Under the pieces are notes generated by a model. It saw nothing but the letters and a program-made list of their open reading frames with translations. It was not told the origin of the DNA and searched no databases. From Adlercreutzia mucosicola DSM 19490 (GTDB lineage Bacteria > Actinomycetota > Coriobacteriia > Coriobacteriales > Eggerthellaceae): 64,000 nucleotides of DNA. Below, in pieces: positions 55,027-63,082 of this stretch; position 1 is the first letter of the stretch; each line of letters opens with the position of its first letter. The DNA is taken from assembly GCF_000422625.1 (NCBI RefSeq), contig NZ_AUGK01000008.1, positions 1 to 64,000 on the forward strand, read 5' to 3'. Made by a program: the position numbers and the translations under genes.

Positions 55027-55683
55027 CTAGCGGTTGTCCACCTTCTCGGGATACAGGTCGTGCTGGGTCAGGCGCTCCCAGGCCACCTTCTCCCACGGCG
55101 TGCCGGCACGGCCGTAGTTGCAGTACGGGTCGATGGAGATGCCGCCGCGCGGGGTGAACTTGCCCCACACCTCGATGTACTTCGGATCCATGAGACTGAT
55201 GAGGTCCTTCATGATGATGTTCATGCAGTCCTCGTGGAAGTCGCCGTGGTTGCGGAAACTGAACAGGTACAACTTCAGGCTCTTGGACTCCACCATCAGC
55301 TCGCCGGGCACATAGGAGATGTAGATAGTGGCGAAATCCGGCTGGCCCGTGATGGGGCACAGGCTCGTGAACTCGGGGCAGTTGAACTTCACGAAGTAGT
55401 CGTTGCCCGGATGCTTGTTGACGAAGGTCTCCAACACCGAGGGGTCATAGTCAGTGGGGTACTGCGTGCCCTGGCTGCCCAGGTGAGTGACGCCGCCGGC
55501 ACGGGTCTCGTCCTCGTCGCGGCCCGCGAGGGAGCCGGCGTCCACCTCCCCCGCCGTGCGCTTGAGGTGGGCGGCCACCGCCGCCAGAGCGGAGCTGTCC
55601 ACGGAGCCCTCCGCGGCGCGGCTCTCGGGAGCGTCGTGCTTCTCGTCACCGAACAGGGCTTCGGCCATTTCCAAAGGTTTCAA
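55027..55683 (-). CDS. queF: NADPH-dependent preQ0 reductase with N-terminal extension
   Basis: Reduces the nitrile of 7-cyano-7-deazaguanine to preQ1. The conserved part (about 60-218) aligns with short bacterial Que[14 protein letters not shown], catalytic Cys in [37 protein letters not shown] and [19 protein letters not shown]. The first 60 residues are an additional acidic, Ala-rich segment absent from the short family. The start is TTG 55683 with AAGGAG 6 nt upstream; an ATG five codons later has worse spacing. It is the last gene of queD-queE-queC-queF. Confidence 0.93.
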   Translation of the reverse strand: MKPLEMAEALFGDEKHDAPESRAAEGSVDSSALAAVAAHLKRTAGEVDAGSLAGRDEDETRAGGVTHLGSQGTQYPTDYDPSVLETFVNKHPGNDYFVKFNCPEFTSLCPITGQPDFATIYISYVPGELMVESKSLKLYLFSFRNHGDFHEDCMNIIMKDLISLMDPKYIEVWGKFTPRGGISIDPYCNYGRAGTPWEKVAWERLTQHDLYPEKVDNR

Positions 55684-55743
55684 GGGTGGCTCCTTTCTCA
55701 GGGCGCCTCTTGGGCGCTCGGGGCTTGCAGGCGCGCGATGTCG

Positions 55744-56439
55744 CTACTCGCCAGAGGCGAGCGCGGGGTCTTCAACGTGGTTGGCGGCGAAGGCGGCCGC
55801 ACGGTCGAGGCAGGTGGCGCACGCACCGCAGGGAGCCGCGCCGCCCTCGTAGCAGGACCAGGTCAGCTCGTAGGGCACCCCAAGCGTCAGCCCCTCGGCC
55901 ACGATGTCCGCCTTCGACCAGGTCACGAACGGGGCCTCCAGGCGCAGCTCGCCGCCAGTGCCCTCGGCGATGGCAGCGGCCATGGCCTCCACGAACGCCG
56001 GAGAGCAATCGGGATAGGCGGCGCCGGCCCAGTCATCGTGGTGGGCGCCGTAGAGCACCACTGAGCAGCCCAGGGAAAGGGCCATGGAGGCCGCCGAAGA
56101 CAGGAACAGCCCGTTGCGGAAGGGCACGTAGGTGCTCACGATGCCCCCCGCGGCCGCCTCTTGCTGCTCCCCGTAGGCACCCGTGGGAACCGCCTCGTCG
56201 GAATGGGCCAGCAGCGAGCAGGCGCTGTCGGCGAAGATGGCCCCCAAGTCCAGGAAGCGCTGCTCCACCCCGTAGTGGACCGCTACGGCCCGGGCCGCCT
56301 CGATCTCGCGGATGTGCTTCTGCCCGTAGCTGATGGACAGGGCGTAGACGTTCTCGGCCCCGAACCGGGCCACGGCCCCGGCGAGTAGCGTCGTGGAATC
56401 CACGCCGCCCGAGCACAGTACGAGGGCCTTTTCCTGCAT
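55744..56439 (-). CDS. queC: 7-cyano-7-deazaguanine synthase
   Basis: Converts 7-carboxy-7-deazaguanine to preQ0 using ATP and ammonia. The 231-aa protein has the PP-loop LCSGGVDSTTLLAG (8-21) and the zinc-binding cysteines near SCYEGGAAPCGACATCLDR (about 195-213). ATG 56439 has GAAGGAAGAG upstream; the open frame continues far upstream only as antisense or overlap of queE. Confidence 0.95.
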   Translation of the reverse strand: MQEKALVLCSGGVDSTTLLAGAVARFGAENVYALSISYGQKHIREIEAARAVAVHYGVEQRFLDLGAIFADSACSLLAHSDEAVPTGAYGEQQEAAAGGIVSTYVPFRNGLFLSSAASMALSLGCSVVLYGAHHDDWAGAAYPDCSPAFVEAMAAAIAEGTGGELRLEAPFVTWSKADIVAEGLTLGVPYELTWSCYEGGAAPCGACATCLDRAAAFAANHVEDPALASGE

Positions 56440-56555
56440 AGTCACTCTTCCTTCTTTCGTTCCAGAGGGACGACGCGCTCGGCGGAATACCGCATCCGGG
56501 CGAGCGCCACCGGTCGGGCAAGGCGCCCCAGCCCGCGCCCCTCTTCCCTGCCGTC

Positions 56556-57341
56556 CTAAACGCCCCGGCTCTCGTTTGGCCAGATGATCTTGTGCAGCTG
56601 CAGCTGCAAGCGAGCGCGGTCCAGGCCATGCTCGATGAGGTAGGCCGCGATCTCGGCCGGCTCGATGGCGCCCCACACGGGGCTCACGAGCACCTGGCAG
56701 CGGTCCCACAGCCCCGCCTCGTCGGCCCGCGCTTCCATGAAGGCCAGGTCCTCCTCGCTGCCCACGACGAACTTCACCGCGTCGCGTGAGTCCAGCAGGT
56801 CGTAGCTCTCCCGCCGCATGGCAGCCGACACGGCCTCGCCGGCCGTGGGCGTCTTCCAATCCACGGTGAAGTGCAGACTGCCGGGCAGCCCCGCCTCGGC
56901 GCACGCCTCGCGCAAGTGGGCCATGGGGGCCAGATCGCGCGAACCGTTGGTCTCGATCTCCACGCGCAGGGGTCGCGGGCTCTCCACCGACAGCAGCGCC
57001 TGCACCAGATCGGGCAGGTAGGGCTGCAGCAGCGGCTCGCCGCCGGTGAGGGTCACGCAGGACACACCGGTTTCGGCCACCCAAGCCAGAAGCTGGGGCA
57101 CGCTCCACCCTTCCACCTCTACGAGGGGATGGTTCGCCCAGCGCGTGTCGCAGTAGGTGCACCACATGTTGCACCCGGCGAACCGGATGAAGGCCGCCGG
57201 GCGGCCAGCGGCGAGCCCCTCCCCGTTCAGGCTCACGAACTTCTCGGCCACGGGGAACAGCTGCGCCCGCGCCGCAATAGTATGTCGCGCCTGGTGCCGC
57301 TCGGCATCCAGCAGGCCGTCGTTCTCTTCCTCGGGTACCAT
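56556..57341 (-). CDS. queE: 7-carboxy-7-deazaguanine synthase
   Basis: A radical SAM enzyme (261 aa) that contracts carboxytetrahydropterin to 7-carboxy-7-deazaguanine. It has FVSLNGEG, the cluster motif CNMWCTYCDTRWA (CxxxCxxC, about 57-64), TLTGGEPLLQ and IETNGS. A 25-residue extension precedes the usual start. GAAAGGAC precedes the ATG. Confidence 0.94.
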   Translation of the reverse strand: MVPEEENDGLLDAERHQARHTIAARAQLFPVAEKFVSLNGEGLAAGRPAAFIRFAGCNMWCTYCDTRWANHPLVEVEGWSVPQLLAWVAETGVSCVTLTGGEPLLQPYLPDLVQALLSVESPRPLRVEIETNGSRDLAPMAHLREACAEAGLPGSLHFTVDWKTPTAGEAVSAAMRRESYDLLDSRDAVKFVVGSEEDLAFMEARADEAGLWDRCQVLVSPVWGAIEPAEIAAYLIEHGLDRARLQLQLHKIIWPNESRGV

Positions 57342-57409
57342 ACCTCAGGCGTCCTTTCGCTCGCCAACCAACTGCAATCCAAATTCTTCCCCAACCTGCG
57401 GAAGATCTG

Positions 57410-57835
57410 CTACGCATCCTTCCGGTAGTAGGCGCAGTTGTTCGGCGTCTCGTACACATCCACTTGGGCTACGGGCAGCCCCATCTCGGCCAGAGCGTCG
57501 AAGAACCACTTCGCAAGGTTCTCCGCCGTGGTGCGGAAGGGCATCATGAATAGCGCGAAACCCTCGCGCTCGAGGCAGGCCAGCGTATCGGGGGCCAGCG
57601 AGCCCTCCTCGATGATGAAGTGGTGATCGAGCCGCTCGGTCAGCGACCGCAGGGCGCCTTTGAAGTCGCCGAAATCCACCACCATATCCTTGCACGTGCC
57701 CTCGGTCTGCAACTCGGCGACCTCCAGATAGGCCACCACGCGCCACCGATGCCCGTGCAGATTCTCGCACTTGCCATGATAGTCAGTCAGAAAATGAGAG
57801 GCATCGAAGCTGCTCTCGGTCTTCAATCCGTACAT
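57410..57835 (-). CDS. queD: 6-carboxy-5,6,7,8-tetrahydropterin synthase
   Basis: Makes carboxytetrahydropterin from dihydroneopterin triphosphate. The 141-aa protein has zinc ligands His14 (FDASHFL) and His27/His29 (CENLHGHRW), the catalytic Cys23 (HGKCENLHGH), VVDFGDFK and the C-terminal YETPNN. First gene of the queuosine precursor operon. I looked for a preQ1 riboswitch in the leader and saw none. Confidence 0.94.
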   Translation of the reverse strand: MYGLKTESSFDASHFLTDYHGKCENLHGHRWRVVAYLEVAELQTEGTCKDMVVDFGDFKGALRSLTERLDHHFIIEEGSLAPDTLACLEREGFALFMMPFRTTAENLAKWFFDALAEMGLPVAQVDVYETPNNCAYYRKDA

Positions 57836-57909
57836 ATCGAATTCTCACCAATCTACGAACATTTGTATGATACACTATTCCACGCAGGGAGCACTCAGCC
57901 CACTGCACA

Positions 57910-57943
57910 CACCCCCACACCATGCTAGCTACGAGAGGGGGTG
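57910..57943 (+). promoter_or_regulatory. Shine-Dalgarno-sequestering stem of the toxin mRNA
   Basis: CACCCCC (57910-57916) can pair perfectly with GGGGGTG (57937-57943), which contains the toxin's Shine-Dalgarno, leaving a 20-nt loop. This would keep the message untranslatable until remodelled, as known for type I toxins. A TATGAT -10 candidate for this transcript lies near 57869. Confidence 0.6.
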
Positions 57944-57949
57944 ATGCAG

Positions 57950-58078
57950 ATGAGCGAAATGCTGGCCTGGGCCCAAGTCTTGGTTGGAGTTGCCACATTT
58001 ATTGTAGCTGTTTTGACGCTACAAAAAGAGAACCCGCCGAATAACGGCGGGAACTCCAACAAAGAGGGCGAGGACTAG
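57950..58078 (+). CDS. Holin-like small membrane toxin (type I TA candidate)
   Basis: A 42-residue peptide: MSEMLAWAQVLVGVATFIVA starts the hydrophobic helix, followed by VLTLQKENPP and a polar Asn/Gly/Glu-rich tail. A very strong GAGAGGGGGTG lies upstream. In-frame ATG 57944 and GTG 57941 are alternatives but overlap that site. Size, single helix near the N-terminus, charged tail and GGGGGTGATG context resemble putative holin-like toxins (Hol_Tox/TxpA-like). The sequestered ribosome binding site and the convergent antisense RNA (58021-58123) support a type I toxin-antitoxin role. The assignment is inference from architecture. Confidence 0.6.
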   Translation: MSEMLAWAQVLVGVATFIVAVLTLQKENPPNNGGNSNKEGED

Positions 58079-58123
58079 GCACCCTCGCCGAAGGGCGTTC
58101 CGCTTGGGGCGCCCTTCTTTAGG
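58021..58123 (-). ncRNA. Antisense RNA candidate, type I antitoxin
   Basis: On the minus strand the extended -10 element TGGTAAGAT (58139-58131) should start a transcript near 58123. It passes through a stem-loop (58117-58090), then the antisense of the toxin's 3' half. It ends at a Rho-independent terminator: a perfect 7-bp CCCGCCG/CGGCGGG stem (58033-58039 with 58045-58051) followed by TTCTCTTTTTGT. The RNA of about 100 nt would overlap the last 19 codons and 3' end of the toxin message. Confidence 0.55.
58090..58120 (+). terminator. Terminator of the toxin gene
   Basis: GAAGGGCG (58090-58097) pairs with CGCCCTTC (58110-58117), followed by TTT. A second stem, GGCGAGG/CCTCGCC, overlaps the toxin stop just upstream. 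The first stem would also form the 5' stem-loop of the antisense RNA. Confidence 0.65.
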
Positions 58124-58130
58124 CAAGAGT

Positions 58131-58139
58131 ATCTTACCA
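58131..58139 (-). promoter_or_regulatory. Extended -10 promoter of the antisense RNA
   Basis: TGGTAAGAT on the minus strand between the yigZ stop and the toxin terminator. No good -35 is visible, as for other extended -10 promoters in this window. Confidence 0.45.
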
Positions 58140-58149
58140 CACTTCTGCG

Positions 58150-58767
58150 CTAGAAAGCCGCGTCGAAGGGATCGGTCACGATGATTTCACTTTGGCCGCG
58201 GGTGAGCTCGGTGAGCTTCTCCAGGAAGAGGGCCTGGGTGCCGTCGAGCATGCAGAAGGTGAGCAGCACGTTCTCGGCGAAATCGCTCTCTTGCAGCCGG
58301 GCGCCGCAGGCCTCGGCGATGCGGCACACGGGCTCGTAGAGGTTGTAGGGCACCTCCGTCATGACGTCCACACAGCGGGACACCACCACGATGCGAGCCG
58401 CCTCGATGGCCGCTTTCGTAGCATCGGTGTAGGCGCGCACCAGACCGCCCGTGCCGAGCAGGATGCCGCCGAAGTACCGTGTGACCACCACGGCCACGTC
58501 CTCCAGACCCGCGTGCTGGATAGCCTCGAGCGTGGGCATGCCCGCCGTTTTGGCCGGCTCGCCGTCGTCGGTGTAGCGAATGCGGCCGCCGCGCAGCACG
58601 TAGGCATACACATTGTGGCGCGCCATGCGGTGGGCCGCCTTCACCTCGGCGATGAAGGCAAGGGCCTCCTCCTCGTCAGCCACCGGCGCGATGCGGCCGA
58701 TAAACCGGCTCTTCTTCTCGACGATCTCCGCCTCGGCAACCTCGGCTATGGTCTGATACGCAGCCAC
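58150..58767 (-). CDS. yigZ: YigZ/IMPACT family protein
   Basis: A 205-aa protein of the YigZ/IMPACT (UPF0029) family, with an N-terminal domain (EKKSRFIGRIAPV, AHRMARHNVYAYVL, YTDDGEPAKTAGMP, VVVTRYFGGILLGTGGLVRAY) and a C-terminal ferredoxin-like DUF1949 domain. In eukaryotes IMPACT modulates translation stress signalling; the bacterial role is unclear. The GTG at 58767 overlaps the ABC-F stop by one base (TAGTG) with GGGGGAG upstream, so it is translationally coupled. Confidence 0.9.
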   Translation of the reverse strand: MAAYQTIAEVAEAEIVEKKSRFIGRIAPVADEEEALAFIAEVKAAHRMARHNVYAYVLRGGRIRYTDDGEPAKTAGMPTLEAIQHAGLEDVAVVVTRYFGGILLGTGGLVRAYTDATKAAIEAARIVVVSRCVDVMTEVPYNLYEPVCRIAEACGARLQESDFAENVLLTFCMLDGTQALFLEKLTELTRGQSEIIVTDPFDAAF

Positions 58768-60596
58768 TACTCCCCCAGCTTCTCGGCGGCGTCGAGCCAT
58801 TCGAGCCCCAGGGCCTCTATCTGGTCTTGGAAGTCGGCGATCTCCTCCTGCATGGCCGTGAGCACCAGATAGTCGGACTGGTCGGCCTCGGCCATCTCCA
58901 GCTGCTTCTTCTCGATCTTGCCCTTTAAGGTGCCGATCTTCTTCTCGTTGGAGGCCATGAGCTTGCGCAGCTCGCGCTGCTCGCCGCCGGAAAGCGCCGG
59001 GGCCGTGCGTTCCGCGGGCTCCCCGGACGCCGGCTTCCCGGGCACGGCCTTCGCCGTCGCCTTCGCGGAGGAAGCCTCGGCCGCTTCCCGCTCGGCTTCT
59101 TCCGTCAGGCGCAGGTACTCGTCCACGCCGCCCGGCAGGTGGCGCACCTTGCCGTCCACGAGGGCGAACTGGTGGTCGGTCACGCGTTCCATAAGATAGC
59201 GGTCGTGGGTGACGAGCAAAAGCGTGCCCGGCCAGCCGTCGAGCAGACTCTCCACCGCGGCCAGCATGTCGGTGTCCAGATCGTTGCCGGGCTCGTCCAG
59301 GATGAGCACGTTGGGCTCGTCCAGCAAGATGAGCATCAGGGCCAGCCGCCGCTTCTGACCGCCCGACAGGTCGCACACCGGCTCGTTCTGGTCGTCCTTC
59401 GTGAAGCCGAGCCGCTCCAGCAACTGGCCCGGCGTCATCTCCTTGCCGTCGAGCATCGTGCGACTCGAATAGCGGCTGATAACCTGGCGCACCCGATCGT
59501 CGCCGAGCTTCGTCAGCTCGTCCAAATGCTGGGACAGCACGGCGAAGCGCACGGTCTGGCCGATCTTCACGCGCCCGCGATCCACCGGCTGCAAACCCTG
59601 GATGATGCGCAGCAGCGTGGTCTTGCCGATGCCGTTACCGCCCACAATGCCGTAGCGGTCGCCGGGGCCGATGATCCAGTCCACGTCGTCTAAGATGACG
59701 CGGTCGCCGAACCGCAGCGAGGCATCCTGCAGCTCCACCACCGTCTTGCCGAGCCGCGCCATGGCCATGCGCTTCAGCTCCAGCTCATCGCGCAAAGGCG
59801 GCACGTCGGCGATAAGCGCCTGGGCCGCGGCCACGTGGAACTTGGGCTTGGTGGCCCGGGCCCGCGCCCCGCGGGAGAGCCACGCCAGCTCACGGCGCAG
59901 GGCGTTCTGCCGCTTCTGCTCGACCAGGGCCTGCAAACGGTCCCGTTCCACCCGCTGCATGATATAGGCGGAGAATCCGCCCTCGAAGGGCCACACCCGC
60001 TGTCCCTGCACTTCCCACATGGCCTCGCACACCTCGTCGAGGAACCAGCGGTCGTGGGTGACCACAAGCAGCGCGCCGTCCCCCGGCCGCCAGCGGGTCT
60101 TCAGGTGGTCGGCCAGCCAGGTGATGGCGGCTACGTCCAGGTGGTTGGTGGGCTCGTCCAACATGAGCACATCCCAGTCGCCGATGAGCAGCCGCGCCAG
60201 ATCAACGCGGCGGCGCTGGCCGCCCGACAGCGTGCCCACCGGCGCGTCCCAGGCCACATCGCCCAGAAGCCCCGCGATGATGGAGCGGGTACGGGCATCG
60301 CCGGCCCACTCGTACTCGGGCACATCGCCCACGACGGCCCGCTCCACGGTGTCTCCGTCGGCAAGGCCGTCGGTCTGCCCGAGCACGCCCACCGACACGC
60401 CGCGAGTGCGGATCACGCGCCCGTCGTCCACTTCCACCTCGCCGGCCAGCACGCGCAGAAGCGTCGACTTGCCGTCGCCGTTCTTGCCCACGATGCCGAT
60501 GCGCGCCCCCTCGTCCACGCCGAGGGACAGCTCGGTGAACACCGTCTTCGTGGGGAAATCCACCCGCACCTTTTCGCAACCGAGGAGAAATGCCAC
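58767..60596 (-). CDS. ABC-F family ATPase, Uup-like
   Basis: A 609-aa protein with two ATP-binding domains and no membrane segment. Domain 1: GKNGDGKST (37-45), LSGGQRRRVDLARLL and MLDEPTNHLD. Domain 2: GGNGIGKTT (about 330), LSGGQKRRLALM and ILDEPGNDLD (where most relatives have TNHLD). The last 100 residues are a C-terminal coiled coil (LRKLMASNEKKIGTLKGKIE), as in Uup. ABC-F proteins act on the ribosome; some give antibiotic resistance by ribosome protection. Start is GTG 60596 with GAAAGGCGG upstream. The leader contains mutually exclusive hairpins (60652-60703). Confidence 0.9.
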   Translation of the reverse strand: MAFLLGCEKVRVDFPTKTVFTELSLGVDEGARIGIVGKNGDGKSTLLRVLAGEVEVDDGRVIRTRGVSVGVLGQTDGLADGDTVERAVVGDVPEYEWAGDARTRSIIAGLLGDVAWDAPVGTLSGGQRRRVDLARLLIGDWDVLMLDEPTNHLDVAAITWLADHLKTRWRPGDGALLVVTHDRWFLDEVCEAMWEVQGQRVWPFEGGFSAYIMQRVERDRLQALVEQKRQNALRRELAWLSRGARARATKPKFHVAAAQALIADVPPLRDELELKRMAMARLGKTVVELQDASLRFGDRVILDDVDWIIGPGDRYGIVGGNGIGKTTLLRIIQGLQPVDRGRVKIGQTVRFAVLSQHLDELTKLGDDRVRQVISRYSSRTMLDGKEMTPGQLLERLGFTKDDQNEPVCDLSGGQKRRLALMLILLDEPNVLILDEPGNDLDTDMLAAVESLLDGWPGTLLLVTHDRYLMERVTDHQFALVDGKVRHLPGGVDEYLRLTEEAEREAAEASSAKATAKAVPGKPASGEPAERTAPALSGGEQRELRKLMASNEKKIGTLKGKIEKKQLEMAEADQSDYLVLTAMQEEIADFQDQIEALGLEWLDAAEKLGE

Positions 60597-60651
60597 GAAG
60601 GCCGCCTTTCACATCGCCGGGCCGCCGCTCCCTTCGAGGGACGATGGCCCT

Positions 60652-60703
60652 GAGAGCCGATTACGGCCGTCAGAACGGCTCTCCAGGGAGAGAGCCTCGT
60701 TCT
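60652..60703 (-). promoter_or_regulatory. Mutually exclusive hairpins in the ABC-F leader
   Basis: The segment 60676-60683 can pair with 60652-60659 (perfect 8 bp, GAGAGCCG/CGGCTCTC). As part of 60672-60683 it can instead pair with 60690-60703 (12 pairs with a 2-nt bulge). The two stems cannot form together. They lie 56-107 nt before the GTG start, where ABC-F genes are known to have attenuators. Confidence 0.45.
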
Positions 60704-60821
60704 GCCAGTCGATCAAATGTGCCGTCGATTATAAACCATGGCCCCTTCCGAAGGCCGCCATAAACCGCAGCCCCTTGAAAGCCGTCCCATCTGGAACATG
60801 CATCTTGAAGCACTGGCCGCT

Positions 60822-60972
60822 GAAAGTGGCTGCAAATTGCGAAAAGTTGACACCGTCGCCTCTTTCAGAGCCAAACGATCGTGGCTCTCGTCGAAAAAGC
60901 GCAGGTAGCGGTTATCCATTTCTAACTTATTGAGAGCAGACCGTCAACTTTTCGCAATTTGAAGCCACTTTC
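60822..60972. repeat. MITE-like element, family B (151 bp, 30-bp inverted ends)
   Basis: The ends 60822-60851 and 60943-60972 are inverted copies matching at 29 of 30 positions. They contain CAAATTGCGAAAAGTTGAC. The interior has a 7-bp hairpin (AGAGCCA/TGGCTCT) and no transposase. It lies between the MFS and ABC-F genes. It shares size and layout but not sequence with the family A elements. Confidence 0.8.
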
Positions 60973-61045
60973 GACGATTCGTTTCGAAAACCCGGCAATC
61001 GGCCCGCTGCGAACGAGCCCGCTGCCCCCGCGCCCGGCGCCCCGC

Positions 61046-62431
61046 TCAGCGAATCTTCCACAGGGCGCAGACCAGCACCGCTGCCGAAAATACCGTCGAA
61101 AGGGCGAAGGCCGCCTGGTAGGGCGCCACCGCCAACGTCGCGCCCCCATTGGCCGCCACGGCGCCGCCCGCGCCCAACAGCGAGATGAGCAGCATCATAA
61201 GCGCCGTGCCCAGCGAGGCGCACACCTGGCGCACGGTGGCGAAGAACGCGCTGCCGTCCATGATGAGGCGCCCGGGCAGCCCCGACAGGCCCCAGGAGTT
61301 CAGCGGCCCCACGAGCGCGCTCACGCCCACGGCCCGCACGCCCTGCCAGAACGTGAGGGCCCACAGCGGCGTGGTCGCGTCTACGAACATGAAGGAGGCG
61401 GCTCCCACGGTGAGGAAGGTGGCGCCGGTGATGCACACCGCCCGCGGCCCCACCTTGTCCACCAGCACGCCGGCCAGCGGGTTCACGAACAGCGCCACTG
61501 CCGTGGCGGGAACGAACACGATGCCCGCCTCCAGGGCCGTCATGCCGGCCGGCCCCTGCACGAACAGCGGCAGCACCAGTGTGATGCCCATAAACGATGC
61601 GAACAGGCAGTTCTGGGCCACGAACCCCGCGCGGAGGTGACGGGACTGGAAGATGTCCAGCGAGATGAGCGGATGGGCTACCCGGCGCTGGCGTCGCACG
61701 AAGGCCACGATGAACGCCGCGCCCAAAAGGCCAGGCGCCCACACGGACGGCTCGGCGAACCCCATGGTGGCCGCGTTGGACGCGCCCAGCAGAAGACCCC
61801 CGAAGCCCAGGGTGGACTGCACAAACGAGGGCAGGTCGAACACCGCGTCGCCCCGATGATCGCCCTGGCTCTTCACCAGCAGCGCGCAGGCTGCCCCCAG
61901 AAGCACCAGCACGCCCGCCAACATAAGGTAGAAGCTGCGCCATCCCCACGAGCCGGCCAGAGCGCCTCCGATCAAGGGGCCGATGTTGGGGGCGAAGCCC
62001 ATGGCGATACCGCCGATGCCCATGGCCGTGCCCGTGCGCTCGCGCGGGAAGCGCGTCATGGCCACCGACTGCACCAGGGGCAGCGTGATGCCCGTGGCAA
62101 TGGCCTGCAGCACGCGGGCCGCCACCAGCACCGCGAACACCGGGGCGAAGAAGGCCACCACCGAGCCGACCAGATAGAAGCCCAGGGCCGGATACACCAG
62201 GGACTTCACCGAGAGCCGCCGCGACAAAAACGTCACGACCGGTACCGTCACGCCCATGACGAGCATGTAGATGGTGGTGACCCACTGGCCCACGGCAGCA
62301 TCGATGGCGAAATCCTCGCACACGCCGGTCAGCATGGAGTTCATCACCGTTTGGGTGAGCGAACCCAACGCGCAGGTGATCACCACGATGGCGAACAGCG
62401 CATAGGTATGTTGCTTCTCGCTGAGGGGCAT
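61046..62431 (-). CDS. MFS multidrug efflux transporter, EmrB/QacA-like
   Basis: A 461-aa membrane protein with 12-14 helices, a DHA2-type drug/proton antiporter. It shows the motif A-like LSRRLSVKSLV (about 69), motif C-like GFAPNIGPLIGGALAGSWGW (about 150-170) and ARVLQAIATGITLPL. ATG 62431 starts MPLSEKQHTYALF with GGGAGAGGA upstream; the frame extends up through an Arg-rich non-coding stretch. Substrates unknown. Confidence 0.87.
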   Translation of the reverse strand: MPLSEKQHTYALFAIVVITCALGSLTQTVMNSMLTGVCEDFAIDAAVGQWVTTIYMLVMGVTVPVVTFLSRRLSVKSLVYPALGFYLVGSVVAFFAPVFAVLVAARVLQAIATGITLPLVQSVAMTRFPRERTGTAMGIGGIAMGFAPNIGPLIGGALAGSWGWRSFYLMLAGVLVLLGAACALLVKSQGDHRGDAVFDLPSFVQSTLGFGGLLLGASNAATMGFAEPSVWAPGLLGAAFIVAFVRRQRRVAHPLISLDIFQSRHLRAGFVAQNCLFASFMGITLVLPLFVQGPAGMTALEAGIVFVPATAVALFVNPLAGVLVDKVGPRAVCITGATFLTVGAASFMFVDATTPLWALTFWQGVRAVGVSALVGPLNSWGLSGLPGRLIMDGSAFFATVRQVCASLGTALMMLLISLLGAGGAVAANGGATLAVAPYQAAFALSTVFSAAVLVCALWKIR

Positions 62432-62524
62432 TCCTCTCCCATCGGTCGCGCGACGGGCCGGGGCTCTGCCGCCTTCCCCACGGGCGGCGCTGCAGCGTCG
62501 CCCGCTTATCATGATCTCTGCCGA

Positions 62525-63082
62525 CTAGTTGTACTGCTGCTGGGTCTTCTCCAACCCGTGCTCGACAAGGAAGCGCACTGCATCGGAGCCCAGGGCCACG
62601 GCGTGCTGGAACGCCTCCAGGTCGTCTTTCTTCGGCTGGGACAGCACCCAATCCACCACGGGCTTGCGTCCCGGCGGCCGGCCAATGCCCACGCGCACCC
62701 GGTACCAGTCGCGGGTGCCCAGCTTGTCGCCGATGGAGCGCAGGCCGTTGTGGCCCGCGTGCCCCCCGCCGAACTTCACGCGGATGGTGCCCGGATCGAT
62801 GTCCAGCTCGTCGTGGATGACGATGAGGTGATCGGCATCCACGCCGTAGGTCTTCATGAGGGTCTTCACCGGACCGCCCGAGGTGTTCATGTAGCTCTGG
62901 GGCTTGGCGAGCACCACGTCCTCGCCGCGCCACGCGCCCCTGGCTGTCAGCGCGCCGCCCTCGGCCTTCCAGTAGCGGCAGCCCAGCTCGTCGGCGAGCG
63001 CATCCACCACATCGAAGCCCGCGTTGTGCCGCGTGTGCTCGTATTCCCCGCCCGGATTTCCCAGGCCCGCGATCAGGTACAT
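62525..63082 (-). CDS. pth: Peptidyl-tRNA hydrolase
   Basis: Releases tRNA from peptidyl-tRNA that drops off the ribosome. The 185-aa protein has IAGLGNPGGEYEHTRHNAGF with the catalytic His about residue 19, LAKPQSYMNTSGGPV, VIHDELDIDPG and GGGHAGHNGLRSI. The ATG abuts the prs stop (TAGATG), so the two genes are translated together. Confidence 0.96.
   Translation of the reverse strand: MYLIAGLGNPGGEYEHTRHNAGFDVVDALADELGCRYWKAEGGALTARGAWRGEDVVLAKPQSYMNTSGGPVKTLMKTYGVDADHLIVIHDELDIDPGTIRVKFGGGHAGHNGLRSIGDKLGTRDWYRVRVGIGRPPGRKPVVDWVLSQPKKDDLEAFQHAVALGSDAVRFLVEHGLEKTQQQYN

Noticed and set aside
57836-57949. Possible preQ1 riboswitch in front of queD
   Set aside because: I looked for the short preQ1-I pseudoknot pattern and an A-rich tail. 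The region instead holds the divergent toxin leader and simple promoter-like sequence.
60713-60919. A 68-codon minus-strand frame upstream of the ABC-F gene
   Set aside because: It crosses one end of the family B repeat, lacks a Shine-Dalgarno sequence and has no recognisable domain. It is probably a by-product of the repeat.
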